A stretch of DNA of 9,976 nt. Source: Vicinamibacteria bacterium. Its GTDB lineage: Bacteria > Acidobacteriota > Vicinamibacteria > Vicinamibacterales > 2-12-FULL-66-21. Both the position numbers and the translations under genes were made by a program. The notes under the pieces are model-generated. The model searched no databases and was not told the DNA's origin. It was given only the letters and a program-made list of their open reading frames with translations. Within the stretch, counting starts at the first letter, position 1. Each line of letters opens with the position of its first letter. Shown piece after piece: positions 1 through 5,499 of this stretch. Where the stretch lies: NCBI GenBank assembly GCA_025937075.1, contig JAICSD010000131.1:1-9976 (forward strand), read 5' to 3'.

Positions 1-104
1 GAGGGCAGACGGCGCGCGAGGAAGATGAGAAATCTCTTCTCCAGATCCGCAAGTATGCTGGTCTGGATTCGAACAGCGGGCTGAAACGTCGATGCGGCGC
101 TCAT
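1..104 (-). CDS. CDP-alcohol phosphatidyltransferase-like protein, N-terminal fragment (runs off left edge)
   Basis: An ATG on the minus strand at 104-102 opens a frame with no stop to the window edge, giving 34 complete codons. The peptide begins MSAASTFQPAVRIQTSIL and continues with LEKRFLIFLARRLP. From memory this resembles the N-terminus of bacterial CDP-alcohol phosphatidyltransferases, which carry a basic LE(K/R)R-x-L-hxxLAxRhP segment just before the first membrane helix. These enzymes transfer a phosphatidyl group from CDP-diacylglycerol to an alcohol in the inner membrane. The catalytic DGxxAR motif would lie outside the window, so the assignment rests on a short N-terminal match only. 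The gene is divergent from the metallo-hydrolase at 172, with 67 bases between the two starts. No strong Shine-Dalgarno sequence is seen. The competing plus-strand frame through 3-230 has no recognisable content. Confidence 0.55.
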   Translation of the reverse strand, partial: MSAASTFQPAVRIQTSILADLEKRFLIFLARRLP

Positions 105-171
105 GACCTGATAGGCGCAGGAACGTACGGAACCGGCTCACCAATGCCGTGGAGTATCCTGCAGGTGCGCC
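105..171. promoter_or_regulatory. Divergent intergenic region with candidate -10 for the metallo-hydrolase
   Basis: These 67 bases separate two divergent starts. On the plus strand TATCCT at 155-160 matches four of six positions of the bacterial -10 box and ends 11 bases before the ATG at 172. No convincing -35 is seen. AGGTG at 163-167 could instead serve as a weak Shine-Dalgarno for the same ATG, so leaderless and conventional starts are both possible. For the leftward gene the best candidate is TATCAG (complement of 107-112), which lies too close to its ATG to be convincing. Confidence 0.3.
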
Positions 172-819
172 ATGATCATCGAAGTGCGTGCCGTCCAGCC
201 GTTCTTCAAGAACGGCTTCGTGTTGGGCTGTGAAGAAACGCGCGAAGGCATCGTCATCGATCCCGGCGACGAGGTGGACGACCTGCTCGCCGCGGTAGGG
301 AGCCACCGGCTTCGCATCAAGTACATCCTCCTGACCCACGCGCATCTCGATCACATCACCGGCGTCGCGCGCGCGAAGAGTGCGCTCGACGTGCCCGTCG
401 GACTCCACCGCGACGACAATTTTCTGTACGAAGCTGCGGTACAGCAGGGGCTCATGTTCGGAATCCGTGTCGAGCCGCAGCCAGAGGTGGACTTCTTCTA
501 CGACGGCGAAGGGCCGTGGCGATTCGGCAGGTACGAGGTCCGCGTCCGCCATACGCCCGGGCATTGTCCGGGGGGCGTGTGCCTCGCGGTCAATCGCGAA
601 GGAGAGAAGACCGCGACGCTGTTCGTGGGCGATACGCTCTTTGCGGGATCGATTGGCCGCACCGATCTGCCGGGCGGCAACATCGATACGCTGCTGCGAT
701 CGATCGACGAGGTGCTCTTCAGCTATCCTGACGATACCGTCGTCTACTCCGGGCACGGGGAGCCAACGACCATCGGCCGCGAGCGGCGGACGAATCCGTT
801 TTTGACGAGGCGGCCCTGA
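172..819 (+). CDS. Metallo-beta-lactamase-fold hydrolase, glyoxalase II / YcbL-like
   Basis: The 215-residue protein is a single-domain MBL-fold enzyme, the size of YcbL-type glyoxalase II homologues. The metal-binding set is complete: THAHLDH (H56, H58, D60, H61), HTPGHCPGG (H131), VGDTLF (D154) and SGHGEPTTIGRE (H195). RTDLPGG (163-169) and the closing NPFL are characteristic of the YcbL branch. Members hydrolyse thioesters such as S-lactoylglutathione in the cytoplasm, but the true substrate cannot be read from sequence. It lacks the long C-terminal substrate-binding helices of classical GloB. The ATG at 172 is the first start, and homology begins immediately (MIIEVRAVQPFFKNGF). The gene is divergent from the CDP-alcohol transferase and convergent with the FHA gene. 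Its last codons, Arg-Arg-Pro-stop, are encoded inside the palindromic repeat at 809-862, so the extreme C-terminus is repeat-derived. Confidence 0.9.
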   Translation: MIIEVRAVQPFFKNGFVLGCEETREGIVIDPGDEVDDLLAAVGSHRLRIKYILLTHAHLDHITGVARAKSALDVPVGLHRDDNFLYEAAVQQGLMFGIRVEPQPEVDFFYDGEGPWRFGRYEVRVRHTPGHCPGGVCLAVNREGEKTATLFVGDTLFAGSIGRTDLPGGNIDTLLRSIDEVLFSYPDDTVVYSGHGEPTTIGRERRTNPFLTRRP

Positions 820-862
820 AAGGGCGCCCTATGGTTGTGGCGCGGCCCTTTCAGGGCCGCGG
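809..862. repeat. Paired inverted palindromic (REP/BIME-like) repeat, copy A
   Basis: Two stem-loops lie in opposite orientation. The second is a perfect 8-bp stem CGCGGCCC/GGGCCGCG (841-848 with 854-861) with loop TTTCA. The first (809-829) has loop TGAAA and an imperfect stem lacking one C. Taken together, 811-825 and 845-859 form a perfect 15-bp inverted repeat. GTGG at 837-840 sits at the foot of stem two, where copy B (8561-8656) has GTAG. The repeat contains the stop codons of both converging genes: TGA at 817-819 (plus) and TGA at 853-851 (minus). It could fold into a bidirectional terminator-like hairpin, but no U-tract follows on either strand. Confidence 0.8.
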
Positions 863-1156
863 ATCCTCCATTCGTCCGATTGTCATCTCCACGCGGCCGA
901 TGCCGAGGCGGTCTCCTTGCTTCAGCATCGCTTGCGTGATCCGCTCGCCGTTGACGAACGTGCCGTTCGTGCTCTGCAGATCGACGACTTCCAGGTCGGA
1001 CGCGCCTGCCGACAGCCGGCAGTGGACACGCGACACCAGCGGCGCGTCCACGATGAAGTCCGCGCGCGTTGCACGACCGACGGTCTTCGTGTTTCCGGGA
1101 AGAATGCGGAAGGTGAACGGCAACTCCGCGCCTTCCGCAGTTGCGAGCACCCACAT
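851..1156 (-). CDS. Stand-alone FHA-domain protein
   Basis: The 101-residue protein consists almost wholly of one forkhead-associated domain, a phosphothreonine-peptide-binding module. The signature residues are all present: GR at 27-28, SRVHCRL at 42-48, and the STNGTFVNG block at 62-70, with the phosphate- and specificity-determining Arg, Ser and Asn conserved. There is no kinase, transmembrane segment or second domain, so it would act as an adaptor reading Ser/Thr phosphorylation. The ATG at 1156 is chosen because it falls two bases after the stop of the upstream transhydrogenase gene. A longer in-frame reading to 2290 exists but is only the antiparallel frame of that gene. No strong Shine-Dalgarno is seen (GAGG about 9 bases upstream), so translational coupling is likely. 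The C-terminal Pro-Arg-Pro-stop is written by the palindromic repeat shared with the converging hydrolase gene. Confidence 0.88.
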   Translation of the reverse strand: MWVLATAEGAELPFTFRILPGNTKTVGRATRADFIVDAPLVSRVHCRLSAGASDLEVVDLQSTNGTFVNGERITQAMLKQGDRLGIGRVEMTIGRMEDPRP

Positions 1157-1158
1157 GG

Positions 1159-2316
1159 TCAGCCTCGCGCCGGCGCCGCCAGCAGCTCCTTGACGCGGGG
1201 ATGGACGACTTCGCCGCCGTGGGTGAGCAGCGTCTCGCGAGCGATTTCGTCGCTCGTGTCGAGCTCGAGCGACGGCTTCTTCGCGCCCTCCTTCCCGAGC
1301 AGGTACGTGAGGAACGTCGTGATGTTCTTGGAGTACATCTGACTCGCGTGGTACGGCGCACCGGCGGCCGGGTTGGTCGGCCCGAGGATCATGACGCCGT
1401 TGTGCACGACGGTGCGGTCCGGCTCCGTCAGCTCGCAGTTGCCGCCGCGCTCCGCGGCGAGATCGACGACGACGGAGCCGGGTGCCATGCCCTCGACCAT
1501 CTCCTTCGTGACGAGCGTTGGCGCCCGCCGTCCCGGGATGAGCGCGGTGGTGATGACGACATCGCTTGCGGCGACGACCTTGAGCATCATCTCCCGCTGC
1601 CGCCGGTAGAACGATTCGTCCTGCGCCTTCGCGTAGCCGCCCTTGTCCTCCGCATCGCCCGTCTCGAGCGCCATTTCGACAAATCTCGCGCCCAGGCTCT
1701 GGACCTGCTCCTTGACGGCGGGGCGGACGTCGTAGGCCTCGACCTTCGCGCCAAGGCGTCGCGAGGTGGCAATTGCCTGCAGTCCGGCGACGCCGGCGCC
1801 CACGATGAAGACACGAGCGGCGGCGAGCGTGCCCGCTGCGGTCATCATCATCGGGAACATGCGCGGCAGCGCGTTGGCGCCCATCAGGACGCCCCTGTAC
1901 CCCGCGACGGTGGCCATCGATGACAACGCATCCATGCTCTGCGCGCGCGTGATGCGCGGCATCAGCTCCATCGACAGCGCCGTCGCGCCGCGCGCCGCGA
2001 TCGCGTTCACGGCGTCGGGCGAGCCCAGCGGATCCGCGAATCCGATGAGCGTCTGTCCCTGCCGAATCAGATCGAGTTGCGGCGGGACCATGCGCACCTG
2101 GAGCACGATGTCGGCACCGGAGAAGACGTCGCCGCGCGAGGGCGCGATCTCCGCGCCCGCCTGCTGGTACGCGGCATCGGGAAAACCGGCCTCCGCGCCC
2201 GCACCCGCCTGCACGACGAGGTCGAGACCGGCCTTCTCGAGCGCCGCCACGCCCGCCGGCACCAGCGCGACACGCGTTTCTCCCGGCCACGTCTCCTTCG
2301 CGATGCCTGCCCTCAT
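1159..2316 (-). CDS. pntAA: NAD(P)+ transhydrogenase, alpha-1 subunit (PntAA-type, NAD-binding domain I)
   Basis: The 385 residues match the usual length (about 380) of the separate soluble dI subunit of proton-translocating transhydrogenase, which carries NAD(H) and passes hydride to the NADP-binding PntB at the inner membrane. The N-terminal half carries KETWPGETRVALVP (7-20) and the R-x4-Q-xx-D set R121, Q126, D129 in RITRAQSMDALSS. The Rossmann half carries VGAGVAGLQAIA (G173, G175, G178), with D196 in YDVRP contacting the NAD ribose. The segment around 90-100 (TLIGFADPLGS) is transhydrogenase-like rather than alanine-dehydrogenase-like. The start at 2316 has a clear Shine-Dalgarno (GGAGGT, 8 bases upstream). 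The expected membrane partner genes pntAB and pntB do not follow. The next gene, two bases downstream, encodes an FHA protein. The preceding hydrolase gene ends 74 bases upstream on the same strand. Confidence 0.9.
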   Translation of the reverse strand: MRAGIAKETWPGETRVALVPAGVAALEKAGLDLVVQAGAGAEAGFPDAAYQQAGAEIAPSRGDVFSGADIVLQVRMVPPQLDLIRQGQTLIGFADPLGSPDAVNAIAARGATALSMELMPRITRAQSMDALSSMATVAGYRGVLMGANALPRMFPMMMTAAGTLAAARVFIVGAGVAGLQAIATSRRLGAKVEAYDVRPAVKEQVQSLGARFVEMALETGDAEDKGGYAKAQDESFYRRQREMMLKVVAASDVVITTALIPGRRAPTLVTKEMVEGMAPGSVVVDLAAERGGNCELTEPDRTVVHNGVMILGPTNPAAGAPYHASQMYSKNITTFLTYLLGKEGAKKPSLELDTSDEIARETLLTHGGEVVHPRVKELLAAPARG

Positions 2317-2390
2317 TCGTTCAAACCTCCAACCTCCCGCGCGTCGCGCTTCGGCGCGGGAAACCGACCACCGACCTCCGGGGCGTCAGT
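2317..2390 (-). promoter_or_regulatory. Intercistronic leader with tandem Shine-Dalgarno heptamers and a GC hairpin
   Basis: Read on the minus strand, GGAGGT occurs at 2330-2325, 8 bases before the pntAA ATG, and again exactly seven bases upstream at 2337-2332. A third GGAGGT lies at 2379-2374. Between them a 7-bp GC stem pairs 2336-2342 with 2354-2360. It overlaps the outer Shine-Dalgarno copy but leaves the inner one free. There is no U-tract, so this is not a standard intrinsic terminator. It could modulate hydrolase-to-pntAA read-through or pntAA translation. The ribosome-binding role of the inner copy is well supported; the regulatory role is inference. Confidence 0.5.
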
Positions 2391-4043
2391 TTACAGTGTC
2401 TTCTTGATCCACTCGGCGATGGTTTCCGCCACTTTGGGGCTCACGGACGTGCCGCTGAGCGACGTGTATTCGGATACCTCGCCGGTCTTGGCCGGGAGCA
2501 GCAGGTGATTGATGCCGGGCAGATGCACGACTTCGGTCGGCGGCGATTTCTTCCGCGCCTTGCCAAGCTCGCCGAGACGGTCCGCCTGCGCCGGGGGCAC
2601 TTGTGTGTCGAGATCCCCCTGGATGACCAGGAGCGGCTGCGAAACCTTTGGAACGATCTGCGCGGGATCGTACAGGAGCAGGCTGCGGAACCACGGCGTG
2701 TCGGCCTGGCGCCGGAGGTCGTCGGGTACGCCTTCCCAGCCCTTTCCGTTCACGACCGCACTCTGGATCTGCTTCTGCAGCGTAACCTTGGCCTGCTTCT
2801 CCTCGTCGGACACCTTCATGCGATCGAGCGCGTGCTGCTGCTGCGCGAGAATCAGCTCCGCTCCCGTGCTCCCCGGCGCGGCGACGGTGACCACGGCATC
2901 GATCTTCTTCTCGCGCGCCGCGGCAATGAGCGCGACGGCGCCCCCCTCGCTGTGTCCGCAGAGCACGATCCGCTTCGAATCCACGTCCTTGCGCTTCGAC
3001 AGCCACTTCACGGCGGCGATCACATCGTCCGCATAGTCGCTGAGCGTGGCCGATTCGATTCTGCCGCCGCTCTGGCCGACGCCCCGTTTGTCGAAGCGCA
3101 GCACGATGAACCCGTCGTCCGCGAGCGCACGGGCGAGCTGCGCGAAGATGGGAACGCCCGCCACCGTTTCGTCCCGGTCCGTACGGCCGGAGCCACCGAT
3201 GAGAAGAATCGCGGGCGATCGCAGTCGATCGGCCACCGCGGGTGGGGTCGTCAGCGTTCCGGCGAGGTGAAAGCCGTTCGCGGGAATCTGGACGTCCGCG
3301 TCAGTTGGATTTCTGACGGTCGTCTGCCGCATCGCGACGCTCGATGCATCGTTTCGAATCAGGTGAAGCCCCGCGGACGGCAGTTCCACGCGGACGAGCC
3401 GCGCCCGATCATCGATGGTGATCGAGGCATCGACGGGCGCACTGGCATTCGCGAACGTGACGTCGTACCGGCGCGTGTGCAGCGCGCCGGTTGGCCCGGT
3501 GATCGTTTGCGGAGTGATCGTGCGGACCTTCAGACGCACTTCCCCCTGTGGAGCGACGTACACCGGCAGTTCGCCGCCGGCCGGAGTACCCGCCAGACGG
3601 ATCGCGAGCGCCTCGTACGCACCGAAGAAGTTGTTGGGCAGGACGACCGTGCGCGGGCTGATCTTGTCCTCTTTCGAAAAGGTCGCGCCGTTCTGCGTGA
3701 CCTCGTTGATGGCCGTCGTGAGCGTAAACGAGGCGCTGAGGGAAACGGGAGCATTACGCAGCGTCGCTTCCGCCTTGAGCTCGAGCGGCTGCCAGTCGTC
3801 CGTATATTTCATTTCGAAGCGGCTGATCGACAGATCGACCGGCGCTGCCTGACGCCCTGTCGACGTGATGATCCAGCCGGCCGTGCCGCGCGACACGGAC
3901 GTCTGCTCGCGCCCGATCTGCGTTCCATTGAAGACGATGTCGAAGACCGCTTCTCCCGTGCCCGGCTCGGGCACGGCCTGTTGCGCCGCAGCGCTCGACG
4001 CGGTGAGAAGCACCGCGGCAAGGGCGGTACAATTGAAGTGCAT
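2391..4043 (-). CDS. Secreted alpha/beta hydrolase (serine esterase/peptidase-like) with N-terminal beta-rich region
   Basis: The protein is 550 residues from ATG 4043; a GTG at 4049 would add Met-Ser (552; residue numbers below use this longer form). The first ~23 residues form a hydrophobic signal-like segment ending SAAAQQ, although the usual basic N-terminal residues are missing, so export is likely but unproven. Residues about 30-245 are beta-rich with no motif I can name. From about 255 there is an alpha/beta-hydrolase fold: oxyanion region LIGGSGRTDRDE (283-294), FDKRGVGQSGG (319-329), nucleophile elbow GHSEGG with Ser367, Asp481 in GDLDTQVPP and His515 in GINHLL, completing a Ser-Asp-His triad. 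The layout recalls periplasmic alpha/beta hydrolases of environmental bacteria; the substrate is unknown. It heads the leftward unit followed by pntAA. Its 5' end abuts the divergent ygfZ-like start. Confidence 0.85.
   Translation of the reverse strand: MHFNCTALAAVLLTASSAAAQQAVPEPGTGEAVFDIVFNGTQIGREQTSVSRGTAGWIITSTGRQAAPVDLSISRFEMKYTDDWQPLELKAEATLRNAPVSLSASFTLTTAINEVTQNGATFSKEDKISPRTVVLPNNFFGAYEALAIRLAGTPAGGELPVYVAPQGEVRLKVRTITPQTITGPTGALHTRRYDVTFANASAPVDASITIDDRARLVRVELPSAGLHLIRNDASSVAMRQTTVRNPTDADVQIPANGFHLAGTLTTPPAVADRLRSPAILLIGGSGRTDRDETVAGVPIFAQLARALADDGFIVLRFDKRGVGQSGGRIESATLSDYADDVIAAVKWLSKRKDVDSKRIVLCGHSEGGAVALIAAAREKKIDAVVTVAAPGSTGAELILAQQQHALDRMKVSDEEKQAKVTLQKQIQSAVVNGKGWEGVPDDLRRQADTPWFRSLLLYDPAQIVPKVSQPLLVIQGDLDTQVPPAQADRLGELGKARKKSPPTEVVHLPGINHLLLPAKTGEVSEYTSLSGTSVSPKVAETIAEWIKKTL
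4028..4033 (+). promoter_or_regulatory. Candidate -10 box (TACAAT) for the ygfZ-like gene
   Basis: TACAAT matches five of six positions of the bacterial -10 consensus in very GC-rich surroundings. It ends 9 bases before the TTG start at 4043, so transcription would begin at or just before the start codon. No clear -35 is seen. It lies inside the signal-sequence codons of the hydrolase on the other strand. Confidence 0.4.
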
Positions 4044-5068
4044 TGACACAGGATAACAGCAATGGATACGCGGTATTGCGGGCGGGCGCGGGTCTCGTGG
4101 ACCGATCGCGCGTCGGAATGCTGCGCCTGAGCGGCGGAGACCGCCGGAGCTATCTTCACAACCTGCTCACGAACGACATCGCGTCGCTGCAGCCGGGGAC
4201 GGGCTGCTATGCCGCCCTCCTGACGCCTCAGGGCCGGATGATCAGCGACATGCGCGTGTTCGACCTGAGCGACCGCGTCCTGATCGATCTTCCGCTCGAT
4301 CTCGCGGACGCGGTTCGCGCGCATCTCGATCGATTCGTTTTCAGCGAGGACGTTCAGGTCGAAGACGTCAGCGCCACGTTGAGCGAGGTCGGCGTATACG
4401 GACCCCTGGCAGCGGACGTCGTCCAGAAGGCCGTCTCGTCAGGAGCCGATCTGGCATCGCTGCCGCTGTTTGGCAGCGTGCAGGGCGCCGTCGACGGCAT
4501 CGATGTTCTCGTGATCCGCAGCGACGATCCTGGCGTGTGGGGGTTCGACCTGGTCGTGGATCGCGGACGCGCGGATCGTGTCCGCGAGGTGCTTCGGCGC
4601 GCCGGCGCGATCGACGTCGATCCCGCGGCAGCCGAGGCCGTGCGAATCGAGTCGGGGCGGCCGCTGTTCGGCGTCGACATGGACAGCGAGACGATTCCGC
4701 TCGAGGCGGGGATCGAAGACCGCGCGATCTCGCGAACGAAGGGCTGCTACGTCGGACAGGAAGTGATCGTCCGTGTGCTCGACCGCGGGCGCGGACGGGT
4801 GGCGAAGCGCCTGATGGGTCTGGAGCTGCCGCCGGATGCCGCGCTGCCACCGCCGGGCACGAGAATCATGGCCGGCGATAAAGATGTCGGCCGCGTCACG
4901 AGCGCGACCCAGTCTCCGGCGCTCGAGAGACCAGTCGCCCTCGCCTACGTTCATCGGGGTTTCACCGCGGTGGGAACCGAACTGACGCTGGGAAACGGAT
5001 CGATCGCGCGCGTTGCGGAGCTGCCCTTTGTGATGGACCACAGGAGTTCAGGAGATCAGGAGGAATGA
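4043..5068 (+). CDS. ygfZ: YgfZ/GcvT-like folate-binding protein (Fe-S cluster assembly/repair factor)
   Basis: The 341-residue protein belongs to the YgfZ (COG0354) branch of the aminomethyltransferase fold. The diagnostic signature KGCYVGQE is at 233-240, with the functional cysteine C235. The N-terminal part shows the family pattern VDRSRVGMLRLSGGDRRSYL followed by LLTNDI and PQGRMISDM. YgfZ proteins bind tetrahydrofolate and support maturation or repair of some iron-sulfur enzymes in the cytoplasm. The TTG at 4043 is chosen because an in-frame stop lies just upstream at 4034-4036 and conserved sequence (YAVLRAGAGLVDRS) starts by residue 9. ATG 4062 is out of frame, and GTG 4097 would remove conserved residues. 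The recognisable domain ends near residue 330 (VAELPFV). The last eleven residues are encoded by the octamer inverted repeat at 5039-5099. The 3' end overlaps the converging Nudix gene by 13 bases. Confidence 0.85.
   Translation: MTQDNSNGYAVLRAGAGLVDRSRVGMLRLSGGDRRSYLHNLLTNDIASLQPGTGCYAALLTPQGRMISDMRVFDLSDRVLIDLPLDLADAVRAHLDRFVFSEDVQVEDVSATLSEVGVYGPLAADVVQKAVSSGADLASLPLFGSVQGAVDGIDVLVIRSDDPGVWGFDLVVDRGRADRVREVLRRAGAIDVDPAAAEAVRIESGRPLFGVDMDSETIPLEAGIEDRAISRTKGCYVGQEVIVRVLDRGRGRVAKRLMGLELPPDAALPPPGTRIMAGDKDVGRVTSATQSPALERPVALAYVHRGFTAVGTELTLGNGSIARVAELPFVMDHRSSGDQEE
4050..4055 (-). promoter_or_regulatory. Candidate extended -10 box (TGtTATCCT) for the secreted hydrolase gene
   Basis: On the minus strand TATCCT (complement of 4050-4055) is preceded by TG with one base between, the form of an extended -10 element that tolerates a poor -35. 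It ends 6 bases before the hydrolase ATG at 4043. This promoter would make a leaderless message starting at that ATG and would exclude the GTG at 4049. It overlaps codons 3-5 of the divergent ygfZ-like gene. Confidence 0.4.
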
Positions 5069-5099
5069 AATTCTTCTCCTGATCTCTTGATCTCCTGTG
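5039..5099. repeat. Inverted repeat of octamers at convergent gene ends (bidirectional hairpin)
   Basis: The left arm contains three consecutive octamers, CAGGAGTT, CAGGAGAT and CAGGAGGA (5041-5064). The right arm contains CTCCTGAT, CTCTTGAT and CTCCTGTG (5076-5099). Bases 5039-5064 pair with 5074-5099 with one mismatch (5047/5091) and two G-U pairs, giving a stem of about 26 bp and a loop of about 9. The stops of both converging genes lie inside: TGA 5066-5068 in the loop (plus) and TGA 5058-5056 in the left arm (minus). No U-tract follows on either side, so it is a strong hairpin but not a textbook intrinsic terminator. It would shield both 3' ends. Confidence 0.85.
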
Positions 5100-5499
5100 A
5101 GCCTTGCAGCAGCGCGATCAGCTCTTCGTCCGCCGGGGCAAACGGCAGGTCGCGCAGTTCATGGCGTGGGACCCACCGCATCTCCTGGCCGAGGAACGGC
5201 TGGGGCGTTCCGGCGAGCTCACACGTGATGAAGTGAAGCTCCACGCCACGATCCGGGTACTCGTGCACGACCGACAGGATTTCCGATCCAATTGATACGC
5301 GGACACCGAGCTCCTCGAGGAGCTCGCGCTGCAGGCACTCGTGCAGCGATTCGTTTCGTTCGCACTTGCCGCCCGGGAACTCCCAATAGCCTTCGAGGTG
5401 GACGCCGCGCTGACGGCGCGTGACGAAGAAGCGCGCGTCGCGCTCGATCACAGCCGCGGCGACAACGACGCGGGTGCCGCCGGCGGCGCGCTCGCTCAC
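5056..5499 (-). CDS. mutT: Nudix hydrolase, MutT-like (8-oxo-dGTP diphosphatase candidate)
   Basis: The 147-residue protein is the size of MutT. A complete Nudix box spans residues 44-66 in the pattern Gx5Ex7REUxEExGU: G44, E50, R58, E59, E62, E63, G65. It follows GYWEFPGGK (37-45), typical of MutT homologues that remove oxidised dGTP from the nucleotide pool. The GTG at 5499 is chosen because it forms a GTGA overlap with the mutY stop, and homology (RVVVAAAVIERDARFFVTRRQ) starts right after. An upstream in-frame ATG at 5664 would lie inside mutY and add unrelated residues. Coupling to mutY argues for a role in oxidised-guanine defence, though substrate specificity among small Nudix enzymes varies. 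The domain ends near residue 131. The remaining tail (SQEIKRSGEEFHSS and neighbours) is encoded by the octamer repeat shared with the converging ygfZ-like gene. Confidence 0.87.
   Translation of the reverse strand: MSERAAGGTRVVVAAAVIERDARFFVTRRQRGVHLEGYWEFPGGKCERNESLHECLQRELLEELGVRVSIGSEILSVVHEYPDRGVELHFITCELAGTPQPFLGQEMRWVPRHELRDLPFAPADEELIALLQGSQEIKRSGEEFHSS

Noticed and set aside
1159..2290. The long minus-strand frame continuous with the FHA protein, suggesting a 479-residue fusion.
   Set aside because: Only the last 101 residues are meaningful. The upstream part is a shifted frame of pntAA, and an ATG lies right after the pntAA stop.
2505..4046. A 513-codon open frame on the plus strand opposite the secreted hydrolase gene.
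   Set aside because: It is the antisense of a gene with signal-like sequence and a full catalytic triad. The translation is Arg/Asp-rich without recognisable motifs, as expected from the strong codon bias of GC-rich DNA.
5065..5082. A consensus-like Shine-Dalgarno and ATG (AGGAGGAATG) inside the octamer hairpin.
   Set aside because: The resulting frame is only five codons (MKFFS) before a stop, and the purine-rich match is a product of the octamer repeat.
5039..5099. A standard rho-independent terminator.
   Set aside because: The stem is strong but no U-tract follows on either strand, so only a general hairpin/3'-end protection role is supported.
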